Below are positions 1 to 8,524 of a DNA stretch of 64,000 nucleotides, one piece after another. Location: contig CP129481.1 in assembly GCA_030583905.1 (NCBI GenBank), positions 2,386,136 to 2,450,135 of the forward strand, written 5' to 3'. The position numbers and the translations under genes were made by a program. A model generated the notes under the pieces. It was not told where the DNA came from. It made no database searches and saw only the letters and a list, made by a program, of their open reading frames with translations. The stretch comes from Anaerolineales bacterium (GTDB lineage: Bacteria; Chloroflexota; Anaerolineae; Anaerolineales; Villigracilaceae). Position 1 is the first letter of the stretch. The number at the start of each line of letters is the position of its first letter.

Positions 1-258
1 AAGGTAATAATCAAGATTTATCGCAAAGATCCCAAAGACGAACCAACGCCGATAAATGTTGATACTTATACTGTCTGGATGGGCTTACCACCATATCTGA
101 ATGTCCCAGAAATGATAATTGCTGGTTCAACAGACAATGACGATAACTTTAGACATTACGCTAACGATCATGTATTTCTGGTCAAGGAAAAACCAAGCGA
201 TGATCATTGGCTTGAAGAATTGCCAGGAGAAGTATATGCGTTGCTATCAAGCGAATGA
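1..258 (+). CDS. C-terminal part of an unknown protein (5' end outside window)
   Basis: Reading frame 1 is open from the first base to a TGA at 256-258 and gives about 85 residues ending ...YALLSSE. The peptide is acidic and soluble, with no membrane segment or family motif that I recognise. It starts mid-gene, so only the tail is seen. It is rather AT-rich compared with the genes that follow. Function unknown; the frame could also be an accidental opening, but its length up to the window edge and ordinary amino-acid composition favour a real gene end. Confidence 0.5.
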   Translation, partial: KVIIKIYRKDPKDEPTPINVDTYTVWMGLPPYLNVPEMIIAGSTDNDDNFRHYANDHVFLVKEKPSDDHWLEELPGEVYALLSSE

Positions 259-319
259 CGAGCAGCGGCGCATTGTCGCTTATCTGGATGGGTTGCCCCC
301 TCCGCCCGCTTCGCAGGCA

Positions 320-389
320 CCTCCCCCAAATACGACGATTTAAAGTCTCCAAGATTCTATATGTACTTCATTGTCGTATTTGGGGGAGG
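320..389. repeat. Imperfect inverted repeat (hairpin element)
   Basis: CCTCCCCCAAATACGACGAT at 320-339 pairs with ATTGTCGTATTTGGGGGAGG at 370-389, with 19 of 20 positions complementary, around a 30-nt AT-rich loop. GC-rich flanks (about 291-319 and 390-412) look like degenerate outer arms. The right flank contains CTCGCAACGACA, a motif shared with the dispersed palindromes further right. It lies between the unknown gene and the DUF6494 gene and may be a REP/MITE-like element or a terminator-like hairpin. Confidence 0.7.
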
Positions 390-429
390 ACGGGTGGGGG
401 CGCTCGCAACGACATCAAAGCGGCACAGG

Positions 430-435
430 TATAAT
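430..435 (+). promoter_or_regulatory. -10 box for the DUF6494 gene
   Basis: A perfect TATAAT lies 24 nt before the ATG at 460, and AAAGGAG just before that ATG is a good ribosome binding site. No convincing -35 box was found. Confidence 0.45.
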
Positions 436-459
436 TCAAGAACAAAAAAAGGAGTTCCC

Positions 460-666
460 ATGCACGAAGAAACCTTCAACCTCAGCATCCGCAAATTTCT
501 TAAGCTCGTAGGCACCAACTCGCAGCGCGAGATCGAACAAGCAGTGCGAACCGCCCTTGAAGAGGGGCGCATCAAGGGGGACGAGACCTTTCCCGCAAGT
601 ATAACGCTCACAGTGGCAGACCTGAACCTGAACTTCAAGATCGACGGCGAGATCAAACTGCAATAA
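460..666 (+). CDS. DUF6494 family small protein
   Basis: A 68-residue soluble protein opening MHEETFNLSIRKFLKLVG and containing NSQREIEQAVRTALEEG. This matches what I remember of the DUF6494 family, short proteins of about the same length with the conserved opening (D/N/H)EETFN(L/M)SIRKFLK. The family function is unknown. The open frame extends upstream to 361, but the start at 460 is preferred: it has the AAAGGAG ribosome binding site at 448-454 and matches the family N-terminus. The upstream extension runs through the hairpin repeat. A -10 box at 430 suggests its own promoter. Confidence 0.75.
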   Translation: MHEETFNLSIRKFLKLVGTNSQREIEQAVRTALEEGRIKGDETFPASITLTVADLNLNFKIDGEIKLQ

Positions 667-717
667 ACTCTCCTAAAATGATATGCATCTGACATCCCCG
701 CCGCAAAGGTGTGTGGA

Positions 718-723
718 TATAAT
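718..723 (+). promoter_or_regulatory. -10 box giving a near-leaderless transcript
   Basis: TATAAT at 718-723 is followed by 8 nt and then the ATG at 732. This is the spacing seen at several other genes here and implies transcription starting at or next to the start codon. Confidence 0.5.
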
Positions 724-731
724 CCGCATCC

Positions 732-899
732 ATGCCCCCGAAACCAAGAAGACCCCGTCCCGTCACGCCCGCCTGGGTGGATGAACTAATCGCCCTGCTG
801 GAAGCCATCGGCATCATTGTCACTTTGCTTGCCGGGTTGTACGCGCTGGCGGCATGGGTGCTGGGGTGGGGCATCCATATGCGGAGCGGAAGGTTATAA
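732..899 (+). CDS. Small single-pass membrane protein, unknown function
   Basis: A 55-residue ORF with a proline/arginine-rich N-terminus (MPPKPRRPRPVTPAWV), then one hydrophobic helix of about 25 residues (IALLEAIGIIVTLLAGLYALAAWVLGW), and a short basic tail. It ends immediately before the sensor kinase frame, so the kinase could be translated by coupling. The positive-inside rule would place the N-terminus in the cytoplasm. No family recognised. The upstream TATAAT supports it as a real transcription unit and the likely first gene of the two-component operon. Confidence 0.5.
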   Translation: MPPKPRRPRPVTPAWVDELIALLEAIGIIVTLLAGLYALAAWVLGWGIHMRSGRL

Positions 900-3512
900 T
901 TGCATCCGACCAGCATGCAAACCGAAACCGGCATTGAACCCCAACTCAAAGAAGCAGTGCAACTCACAGATGCGGCATGGGCGGTGTTTGCCGAACGCGT
1001 GGGCGGCGCGTGGTTGGTGCGTTCCTCCTATCGTCTCAACAAATCGGCGCAAAATGAATTGATGGGCGTGATGGGCGCGCCCTCCGTGGATACCTGGTTG
1101 TGCGGCGCGCTCAGCGGGGGCTACATGCGCTCCACGCCCATTGCGCCCAGTCAACGCCTCGGCGACGGGCGCATGTTCGTCTTTCCCATCAACGGCACAT
1201 CGCAGGTCCTGCTGGTCAGCGCGGAGGACCAGTCTGCCGCCGCACAGCGCCTCTGGAAGTTGACCGCCTCCCTGCTGGCGGGGCGTTCCGCGCCGCCGCA
1301 GCCGCCGCTTCTTCCCGACCTGCAATCTGGTCTGGCTTTCAATCTTCCGCTTGCGCTGGAGAAGGTGCTGGGCGCCTTTGTGCAGGCGGTGAACTGTCAG
1401 GGCGCGTGGCTGGCGATCCGCCGCGGCGAAACGCTGGACGTGCAGGCGGAATGGAACGCGCCCAAACTGCGTAACCTGTCGCTCCAGATGGATGAGAACC
1501 CCATCCTGCGCCGCATCAACCGCTCCCTTGCGGATGTCGTCGTCGTGCGCAGCCAGCCCACCTGGGAGTCCCTGCCGCACGGCGCGCTCAAACCCAATAC
1601 CGGCGCGTGGATGTGCCTGCCGCTTGTCATCGGTCAACGCCTGATCGGGGTCGTATCGTTGTGGCGGCAGAAGGAGTTCACGCCTGCCGAGCGCGGCGAA
1701 CTGCGCGAACTGGCGGTGCAGGTCTCCTCGACCGTGGAGATCATCATCACCTTCGCCGAAATGACCGCGCACCTGCGGCGGCTGGGCTTGCTCAATGATT
1801 TCGTGCTGACCGTCTCCTCCGCGCAAAACCTGGACCAGATCGCGCGGCGCATGTTCGGTCTGCTCACGCGCGCCTTCAATACCGAACTCATCACGCTCTT
1901 CCTGCGCTCCAGCGACGGGCGCATCCTGCGCGATTACCGCATGTTCGAAGGGAAGCTGAACGTTGTCAGCGTGGCGGTGGCTGGGCACGCGATCCAGCCG
2001 GTTCTTATCGATGGACGCGTCCGCCGTGTTTCGGATTCCGCGCAGGAGGGCTTTGTCGGCATCCATAAAGATGCCCGTTCCGAGCTGATCGTCCCGTTCC
2101 GTTACCGCGGGCAGCCCGCCGGGGTGCTGGTGATCGAGAGTGTTTCCGCCGAGGCGTTCAGCCAGTACGACGAGCATCTCATGGTGGTCATCGCAAGCCA
2201 TCTGGCGGGGCTGATCGAATACACGCGCCTGCGCGAGGAGGCGGAGGGCAGGGCGCGCAGTCTGGGGCTGATCCATGAGGTGGTGGGGCAGTTGATCGGC
2301 TTGAACGACAAGCGCGAAGTTGCCGCCATTACCGCCGACCTTGTGGCGCAGTATTTCAAATATGAGCTTGCCGTCGTCCTGCTTGCGAATGACGACGATG
2401 ATTATTCCATTCAGGGCTTTGGCGGCGCGTATGCCGAAACGGTGCGCGACGCGCTCTTGACCGAAGACTTCATCAAGCCGGACGGCATCACCGGGCATGT
2501 GTTGAGAAGCGGCGAGAGCATGCTCATCAACGACACCACGCAGGATAAATTGTACAAGCCGATCACAGGCTGGGCGGCGCGTTCGGAGGTCTGTGTCGCC
2601 GTCAAGGACGGCTCGCGGATTTTGGGCTTGATCGACGTGGAGAGCCGCGACCAGAACGCCTTTACCCACAACGACCTGATCGCAATGGAGGCGCTGGCGG
2701 GCATCCTTGCCTCCGTGGTCTCCAGCGCCAACCAATATCAGAAGCTGCAGCAGACCGTCCGCCAGTTGCGGGCGACCGAGATCGAGTTGAATGCCCGCAT
2801 GGAGGCGCAGCGTTCCGCCGAGAACCGTCTCGTGCAGGCTGCCAAGCTTGCCGCCGTCGGTGAAATGGCGGCGGGCATTGCGCACGAGTTGAACAATCCG
2901 CTGACGACCGTCACAGGCTTTTCGGAACTGGTGCTGGATGAAACCCCCGCGGATTCGTCCCACCGCAAGGAACTTGAGATGGTCCTGCACGAGGCGCGGC
3001 GCGCCAGCGCCGTCGTCCGCCGCCTGCTGGATTTCTCCCGCCAGGGCGAGCGCCTGCGCACCAGCGCCGATCTGAACGAGATCGTCCATGATGTTGTCGC
3101 GCTGACGCGGCATCTCATCCAGAACAGCAATGTCAGCCTGCACCTGACGCTTGGGGAGGGGCTGCCCTGGGTGCTGATCGACACCGATCAGATGAAACAG
3201 GTGTTATTAAACCTCATCCACAATGCGCTGCAGGCGATGCGGAATGGCGGCGAGTTGACGATCTCCACCCGCCAGGTATCGCGCGAGGAAAGGAGCTGGA
3301 TCGTCATGTCAGTCATCGATAGCGGCAGCGGTATTCCGCTGGAAGACCAGAGCCGCATCTTCGAACCGTTCTTCACCACGCGCGGCTCGCGCGGCGGCAC
3401 GGGGCTGGGGCTCTCGGTCACTTATGGCATTGTCGCCGATCACGGCGGCACCATCGAGGTCATCAGCAATCCCGGCAAGGGTTCCACCTTCGCCGTCTGG
3501 CTTCCGATCTGA
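900..3512 (+). CDS. Multi-GAF sensor histidine kinase
   Basis: A soluble sensor kinase of 870 residues with no membrane segment. Three GAF-like regions fill residues ~140-290, ~300-450 and ~460-620; a coiled coil then leads into HisKA (H-box AAGIAHELNNPL, phospho-acceptor His about 662) and HATPase_c with N box (LIHNALQAM), G1 (DSGSGIP), F box (FEPFFTT) and G2 (GGTGLGLS). It should autophosphorylate in response to a cytoplasmic ligand or redox cue. The TTG at 900 has GGAAGG six nt upstream and abuts the stop of the small membrane ORF; an ATG at 915 is the alternative start. The next kinase begins 3 nt after its stop, so the three signalling genes form an operon. The ligand is not predictable. 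Confidence 0.88.
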   Translation: MHPTSMQTETGIEPQLKEAVQLTDAAWAVFAERVGGAWLVRSSYRLNKSAQNELMGVMGAPSVDTWLCGALSGGYMRSTPIAPSQRLGDGRMFVFPINGTSQVLLVSAEDQSAAAQRLWKLTASLLAGRSAPPQPPLLPDLQSGLAFNLPLALEKVLGAFVQAVNCQGAWLAIRRGETLDVQAEWNAPKLRNLSLQMDENPILRRINRSLADVVVVRSQPTWESLPHGALKPNTGAWMCLPLVIGQRLIGVVSLWRQKEFTPAERGELRELAVQVSSTVEIIITFAEMTAHLRRLGLLNDFVLTVSSAQNLDQIARRMFGLLTRAFNTELITLFLRSSDGRILRDYRMFEGKLNVVSVAVAGHAIQPVLIDGRVRRVSDSAQEGFVGIHKDARSELIVPFRYRGQPAGVLVIESVSAEAFSQYDEHLMVVIASHLAGLIEYTRLREEAEGRARSLGLIHEVVGQLIGLNDKREVAAITADLVAQYFKYELAVVLLANDDDDYSIQGFGGAYAETVRDALLTEDFIKPDGITGHVLRSGESMLINDTTQDKLYKPITGWAARSEVCVAVKDGSRILGLIDVESRDQNAFTHNDLIAMEALAGILASVVSSANQYQKLQQTVRQLRATEIELNARMEAQRSAENRLVQAAKLAAVGEMAAGIAHELNNPLTTVTGFSELVLDETPADSSHRKELEMVLHEARRASAVVRRLLDFSRQGERLRTSADLNEIVHDVVALTRHLIQNSNVSLHLTLGEGLPWVLIDTDQMKQVLLNLIHNALQAMRNGGELTISTRQVSREERSWIVMSVIDSGSGIPLEDQSRIFEPFFTTRGSRGGTGLGLSVTYGIVADHGGTIEVISNPGKGSTFAVWLPI

Positions 3513-3515
3513 GTC

Positions 3516-5093
3516 ATGGAAAATCCATTCGTTTTTGTCGTCGATGATGAACCCGGCATCGCCATGCTCACCGAGCGCTTCCTGACCCGCGCCGGGTACA
3601 AGGCGGCTGCCAATACCGATCCGCGCGCCGCCATCGAGTATCTCAAGGAGAACCCGGTCGACCTGCTGTTGGTCGACATCCGCATGCCCGAAGTGGACGG
3701 CTTCGAAGTCATTCAACATACCCAGCGCCTCCAGCCCGATGCCGCCGTACTGATCATGACCGGTCACGGCACGGTGGAGACCGCCATCCGCGCGCTGCGG
3801 CAGGGGGTGGACGGCTTGCTGCTCAAACCGTTCCAAAGCGCGGAACTGCTGGAGGCTGTGCGGCTTGCCATGGCAGACAGCCAGAAGAAGCGCGATGCCG
3901 CGCGCACACAGGCGCTGCGTCCGTTGTTCACCGTCACCGAGTCGCTCTTTTCCGAAACCCGCCGCGAGCCTTTGCTCGATCTCATCATCAACGCCATCCG
4001 CGGGCATTTGAATTGCGGGCAGGCTGCCTGTTACCAGCAGGAAAGCGAAGGCGGGCGGTTCGCATTAGCCGCCCCTCATGGTTTCAATTCGCCGCAGCCC
4101 CTTTTGGACCTGATCTCCCGCATCGGAGACTCTACCAGCCCGCTGATGGTCAACGCCAACGGACCGGGGAACGCGGCTGTGAAAGCGCTTCTTTCCGATC
4201 TCGGGCTTGGTTCGGTTATTCTTGTGCCGGTCGTCCACCCGAATTTGGGCATGGTCTTCCATGCCGCCCGCACAGCGGACGAGCCTCCCTTCCGCGAATC
4301 CGACCTCGAAATGCTGCAGATCCTTGCGCGCCAGGCGATCACCGCCCTGGAGAATGCGCGTCTGTACGCCGAGCAGTTGGATTACGTCCGCCGCATTGAA
4401 GAATCCCAGAAGGCATTGCTTCAAGCCGAGAAGATGGCAGCGGCGGGACGCTTGAGCGCCTCGATTGCGCACGAGATCAACAATCCCTTGCAGGCGGTGC
4501 AGAACTGTCTGCATCTCGCCGCCCGCGAAGACCTCGTCAGCGAGAAGCGTTTGGAATACTTCAATCTCGCCCGCACCGAACTCGAACGCCTGATGCTCAC
4601 CGTCCGCCGCATGCTGGACTTTTACCGCCCCGGCGCTTCCTCGCTCGAAAAAGTGGATTTGGCGGAGATGCTCCAGTATGTGCTGGCGCTGATGTCCAAA
4701 CAATTGAACGAGGCTTCCATTACCGTTTCCGTGGAATTTACCGGCGATCCGCAGCCGATCATGGCGGTCGGCAGTCAGATCCAGCAGGTGTTCATCAATC
4801 TGATCCTGAACGCAGCGGATGCCATGCCCGGCGGCGGCACCCTGGGCGTGACCATCCGTTCACTGCGGGATGGCATCGAGGTCCTGTTCCAGGATAGCGG
4901 CAAGGGCATCCCCAAGGAAAAGCAGACCAATATTTTCGAGCCGTTCTTTAGTACTAAAGACGGAGGCACCGGCTTGGGATTAACCGTAAGTTACAATATA
5001 ATTACCGCTCACGGAGGTGTGCTGGAATTGTTGTCAGAACGCGGTCCCGGCGCCTGTTTCCGCATCTTCTTGCCAACAGGAGGAAAACAATGA
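3516..5093 (+). CDS. REC-GAF-histidine kinase
   Basis: 525 residues. An N-terminal receiver (acidic pair D10/D11, phospho-Asp D54 in VDIRMPEVDGFE) is followed by a GAF-like domain (~150-290), HisKA (SIAHEINNPLQ, His about 319) and HATPase_c (LILNAADAMPGG, QDSGKGIP, FEPFFST, GGTGLGLT). It therefore has both an input receiver and its own kinase core, the arrangement of a relay kinase whose activity may be set by phosphorylation from the upstream kinase. The stop overlaps the start of the next gene by 4 nt (ATGA), so translation of the response regulator is coupled. Confidence 0.88.
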   Translation: MENPFVFVVDDEPGIAMLTERFLTRAGYKAAANTDPRAAIEYLKENPVDLLLVDIRMPEVDGFEVIQHTQRLQPDAAVLIMTGHGTVETAIRALRQGVDGLLLKPFQSAELLEAVRLAMADSQKKRDAARTQALRPLFTVTESLFSETRREPLLDLIINAIRGHLNCGQAACYQQESEGGRFALAAPHGFNSPQPLLDLISRIGDSTSPLMVNANGPGNAAVKALLSDLGLGSVILVPVVHPNLGMVFHAARTADEPPFRESDLEMLQILARQAITALENARLYAEQLDYVRRIEESQKALLQAEKMAAAGRLSASIAHEINNPLQAVQNCLHLAAREDLVSEKRLEYFNLARTELERLMLTVRRMLDFYRPGASSLEKVDLAEMLQYVLALMSKQLNEASITVSVEFTGDPQPIMAVGSQIQQVFINLILNAADAMPGGGTLGVTIRSLRDGIEVLFQDSGKGIPKEKQTNIFEPFFSTKDGGTGLGLTVSYNIITAHGGVLELLSERGPGACFRIFLPTGGKQ

Positions 5094-5821
5094 AGTCGAA
5101 CATATTGATCGTTGATGATGAACCCGTTGCCCGCCAGTCCCTGACGGACATCCTGAAGCTGGAAGGGTACATCGTCTCCTCTGCGCCCAACGGTCAGTCG
5201 GCGGTGGAACATGTCCGCACCCATGCCGTCGACCTGATGATCGTGGACCTGAAAATGCCCGGCATGGACGGTCTGGAGGTGGTGCAGGTCGTCAATCAGA
5301 CCTCGCCAGAGACCGAGGTCATTTTGCTGACCGCCTATGGTTCCATCGAGACCGCCATTCAGGCGCTGCGCCTGCGCATTCATGATTATCTGCTCAAACC
5401 GGCATCTCCCGCGCAGATCATCGCCAGCGTCAAGAAGGGATTGTCGCGCCGCACATCGAAATCCCGTGCCGGTGCTGTTGTTGCCGCCAGCGACGACGGC
5501 GGGCAGGAAGTATTCCCGCTGAAGGACGGCACCACGGTGGACCTTTCCCGCCGGCAGATAAAGTTCAAAAACAAGGTGGAACACCTCACTCCCGCCGAGG
5601 GCAGGTTGCTGCGGGTGTTGATGGAAAATGAAGGCAAGGTCTTCTCGCATCGCGAACTGGTCTTGCTGGTGCAGGGCTACGACACATCACAGCGTGAAGC
5701 GCCGGAGATCCTGCGCCCGCTTGTGAGCCGTCTGCGGCACAAGCTGGAGAATTTCCCGTCCCTTTCGGAGCGGGTCGTCAGTGTGCGCGGAACGGGGTAT
5801 CTGTATGAGGGCGATAATTAA
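5090..5821 (+). CDS. OmpR/PhoB-type response regulator
   Basis: 243 residues: receiver domain 1-120 (D9/D10, phospho-Asp D53 in VDLKMPGMDG, LLKPA with the conserved Lys) and a C-terminal winged-helix DNA-binding domain ~140-240 (LTPAEGRLLRVL, then LRPLVSRLRHKLE recognition helix and VRGTGYLYE wing), as in the OmpR/PhoB family. It is the DNA-binding output of the two kinases upstream. The 4-nt overlap with the preceding gene and the terminator 19 nt after its stop define the 3' end of the operon. Target genes are not evident; no clear direct-repeat binding sites were identified nearby. Confidence 0.9.
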   Translation: MKSNILIVDDEPVARQSLTDILKLEGYIVSSAPNGQSAVEHVRTHAVDLMIVDLKMPGMDGLEVVQVVNQTSPETEVILLTAYGSIETAIQALRLRIHDYLLKPASPAQIIASVKKGLSRRTSKSRAGAVVAASDDGGQEVFPLKDGTTVDLSRRQIKFKNKVEHLTPAEGRLLRVLMENEGKVFSHRELVLLVQGYDTSQREAPEILRPLVSRLRHKLENFPSLSERVVSVRGTGYLYEGDN

Positions 5822-5839
5822 GGAACTGATATTGTCGAC

Positions 5840-5872
5840 AAAAAAGACTGCGGCTTTCGCAGTCTTTTTTTA
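5840..5872. terminator. Bidirectional intrinsic terminator
   Basis: GACTGCG and CGCAGTC form a 7-bp GC-rich stem around a 5-nt loop, flanked by an A-run on the left and a T-run on the right, so it can work on both strands. It separates the converging two-component operon (+) and the 16-gene operon (-). The last stop codon of the minus operon lies inside its T-run. Confidence 0.88.
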
Positions 5873-6817
5873 TTCATATGGACCGAACATATCCTTTGGA
5901 AGTCCCGGCGGGCGGATCCATGAGAGCCAGCCGGTCTTACCGCTGTGAACTGGCGGCGCAGGCTTCTCGTACATGACCAGTATCAGGCTGATCCCGAGTC
6001 CGGCCGCGCCGAGCCATTGGGTGGCGGACAGGTTCTCGCCGAGGAACAGGTTGCTGAGGATGATCGCGATCAGCAGTTCGGCGAGTCCCAGCAGGGCGGT
6101 TTGCATTCCGCCGATCTTTTTCACGCCAAGGAAGAGCGCGATGCGCGAGAAGAGCGTCACAAAGGTCAGGCAGATGACCGGCGTCCAGGGGATGTTTGCG
6201 CTGGGCAGTGTGCGGTCGAAGATCAAAAAAACCGGGACGACGACGGCGCTCATGGCAAGCAGGGTGTAAAGCGCCACGGTCGGCGCGGGGACTTCGTACA
6301 ACACGCGCTGGTTGATGGGAAGGTGCATGGCATACAGGACCGCGGCTCCGATCATCATTGCCACGCCGACCATGTCCACGCTGCGGTTTGGCGTGTAGGT
6401 GAGCAGGAGCACGGCGATGGTCGCAAGCGCGATGCGGAAAAGTGTCAGGCGGGTGGGCGGTTGATGGTCAAGGATCAGCCATAAGGCAACAAAGAACGGA
6501 TACAGGGAGTAGAGCAGCTGCCCGACGCTGGCATCCAGCCGTTCGAGGGCGAGATAATAAAGCAGGGATCCCAATCCGTTGATTGCCCCCGCAAGCACAC
6601 AACCGATCAGCCCGACCGGGAAGATGTACAGGAACTGGCGGTAAAAAAGCACGACCACCACCAGCATGATGCCGGCGGCGAAACTGGTGCGCAGGGCGAC
6701 GACCGCGAACGGCGTGAAACCCTGCGTGATGGCAAGTTTCCCAAAAACGGGAGCCATCCCAAGAAATACCGCCGATGTGAACGCTGCAAGGATCCCAGCC
6801 GTTTGCTTTTTTAACAA
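5870..6817 (-). CDS. EamA/DMT-family transporter
   Basis: 315 residues with about ten hydrophobic helices arranged as two EamA repeats (GKLAITQGFTPFAVVALRTSFAAG in the first, LFSRIALFLGVKKIGGMQTALLGLAELL in the second), the usual size for drug/metabolite transporters. It sits in the inner membrane. The family contains amino-acid and metabolite exporters such as RhtA, but substrate cannot be read from sequence. It is the last gene of the long minus-strand operon, 30 nt after the PLP enzyme-receiver fusion, which suggests it may export a product of that enzyme (inference). A short proline-rich cytoplasmic tail follows the last helix. Confidence 0.85.
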   Translation of the reverse strand: MLKKQTAGILAAFTSAVFLGMAPVFGKLAITQGFTPFAVVALRTSFAAGIMLVVVVLFYRQFLYIFPVGLIGCVLAGAINGLGSLLYYLALERLDASVGQLLYSLYPFFVALWLILDHQPPTRLTLFRIALATIAVLLLTYTPNRSVDMVGVAMMIGAAVLYAMHLPINQRVLYEVPAPTVALYTLLAMSAVVVPVFLIFDRTLPSANIPWTPVICLTFVTLFSRIALFLGVKKIGGMQTALLGLAELLIAIILSNLFLGENLSATQWLGAAGLGISLILVMYEKPAPPVHSGKTGWLSWIRPPGLPKDMFGPYE

Positions 6818-6847
6818 GAACGCCAGCCTTTGGGGTAATCCGATGGG

Positions 6848-8500
6848 TTATTTGATCAGTGATTTTACTTCATCGAGGAATTCGTCGTTCAGGAAGTCGC
6901 CTTTTTGCAGCAGCGCCTGAATATGACCGCTCAGGCGGTCTTTTTCATCCGGGGTGAGTTCTTTTGCGGTGACGACGATGACCGGAATCACGGCGGTTTC
7001 CTGCTTGGCGCGCAGCGCCTCGATGACCGTGAAACCATCCATCTCGGGCATCATCAGGTCGATGATGACCAAATCAGGCAGTTCCTTCTGGATCAGGTCA
7101 AGTCCTTCGCGTCCGTTCGATGCTTCGAGGATGGTGAAATTGCCTTGTGATTGCAGGATGCGGCGGATGAGGCGGCGTGCCTCGGTCGTATCTTCAACGA
7201 TGGCGACTTTGGGAAAGCGTTCCGGTGCGACCTGCGTCAGAGCGGAGAGCAAGCCCTCCTGCGGAGTTTCGTCGGCGCTGGGGAATTTCACATCGCGCGA
7301 CCAGTTCTCGCCCAGAATGCCCGCTTCGGCAGGCATGGTATGACCGGTGCAGTTTACAACGACCGTGTCGCTGGGCTTGATGACGCCCGCGCGGATCAAT
7401 TTGAACAAGCCGGCAAACGCCACTGCGGCGGCAGGCTCGGCGGAAATCCCCTCCATTTTTGCCAGCACATGCATTGCGCGGAAGGCATCCGCGTCGCTTA
7501 CGCTGTCAAAAGCGCCGTTGGTGTCGTTGACGATCTGGCGCAGGAATTCATATGAGCGCCCGGGGTCGCCGGTGGCAAGCGTTTCGATGCGTGTCTTGGG
7601 GGAGTTGACCACCTCTGCTTTTTCAAGTCCTTTTTTCCAGCTGGTCACCATCGGAGCACAGCCATCTGCCTGTATGGGGGCGAAGGAAGGGATGTTATCC
7701 ACCCAGCCCATTTGCTGCATTTCGCGGAAACCCTTATACACGCCGATCGGTCCCATGCCGCCGCTGATCGCCTGCACATACCAGTCAGGCGTGCGCCACG
7801 GAGTGTCCTCTCCCGGACCCTGGGCGGCGGTCAACTGCTCAGCGATCTCGAACGCGATGGTCTTCATCGCTTCAATGGATGTGATCGTCCGCGCGCCCAT
7901 ATCCTGGTACAGTTTGCGCTGGCGCGCGAATTCGGATGCGACCTGCTTGCATTGGTCGTAGGAGCCCGTGATCTTGATGACCTGACTCCCATACAGCGCG
8001 ATCTCGCGCATCTTGACCGACGGGACGAGGCTGGTGACAAATGCCCAAAGCTTCATCCCAGCTCGGGAGGCGTATGCCGAATACGAGATGGCAACGTTCC
8101 CTGTGGAGGCTGCCACCATTTCTGTAATACCCGCCTCTTTCAGCGCTGCAATTGTCACCGCCGCCTGGCGGTCCTTGAACGACGAGGTGGGTCCCTGTCT
8201 TTCGTCCTTGATGTAGATATTGGGGCAGCCGAGCATCATGCCCAAATTCACGGCGCGGATGAGCGGCGTGCAGCCTTCGCCCAGCGAGAGGCTGGTGTTG
8301 GGATTCCGCACGGGTAGGAGTTCGCGGTAACGCCACAGGTCGGAAGCCCGCCCTGCCAGCTTGGGCAACAGGGTCCTTCCGATCACTTCGTAATCGTACT
8401 CCGCCTCGCGCCACTGGCTGTTGCATTTTGGGCAGGTGGTGGATGTGGGATAGTACGGCGCATTGTGCCCGCAATCAAGGCACTTAATGATGAATGACAC
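6848..8500 (-). CDS. Threonine synthase-like PLP enzyme fused to a response-regulator receiver
   Basis: 550 residues. An N-terminal zinc ribbon (C7, C10, C23, C26) leads into a fold-type II PLP domain of the threonine synthase family (GEGCTPLIRA, SSFKDRQA with the PLP lysine at about K109, ASTGN phosphate-binding loop, late glycine-rich ISGGMGPIG). From about residue 430 a complete receiver follows (acidic E436/D437, phospho-Asp near D481 in IIDLMMPEMDGF, VVTA, then LLQKGDF with the conserved Lys). Canonical threonine synthase makes threonine from phosphohomoserine, but the exact reaction here is uncertain. All key receiver residues are present, so it could be phosphorylated by the hybrid kinase encoded just upstream. 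A GTG start with GGAG about 13 nt before it is used. The fusion is unusual. Confidence 0.9.
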   Translation of the reverse strand: MSFIIKCLDCGHNAPYYPTSTTCPKCNSQWREAEYDYEVIGRTLLPKLAGRASDLWRYRELLPVRNPNTSLSLGEGCTPLIRAVNLGMMLGCPNIYIKDERQGPTSSFKDRQAAVTIAALKEAGITEMVAASTGNVAISYSAYASRAGMKLWAFVTSLVPSVKMREIALYGSQVIKITGSYDQCKQVASEFARQRKLYQDMGARTITSIEAMKTIAFEIAEQLTAAQGPGEDTPWRTPDWYVQAISGGMGPIGVYKGFREMQQMGWVDNIPSFAPIQADGCAPMVTSWKKGLEKAEVVNSPKTRIETLATGDPGRSYEFLRQIVNDTNGAFDSVSDADAFRAMHVLAKMEGISAEPAAAVAFAGLFKLIRAGVIKPSDTVVVNCTGHTMPAEAGILGENWSRDVKFPSADETPQEGLLSALTQVAPERFPKVAIVEDTTEARRLIRRILQSQGNFTILEASNGREGLDLIQKELPDLVIIDLMMPEMDGFTVIEALRAKQETAVIPVIVVTAKELTPDEKDRLSGHIQALLQKGDFLNDEFLDEVKSLIK

Positions 8501-8524
8501 TTTGTTGGATTCTCCTGTTGTTGT

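Noticed and set aside
894..3143. 749-residue open frame on the minus strand opposite the first histidine kinase
   Set aside because: Long antisense opening in GC-rich DNA; the composition is low in hydrophobic residues and rich in His/Gln/Arg, no motif, while the plus strand encodes a clear kinase.
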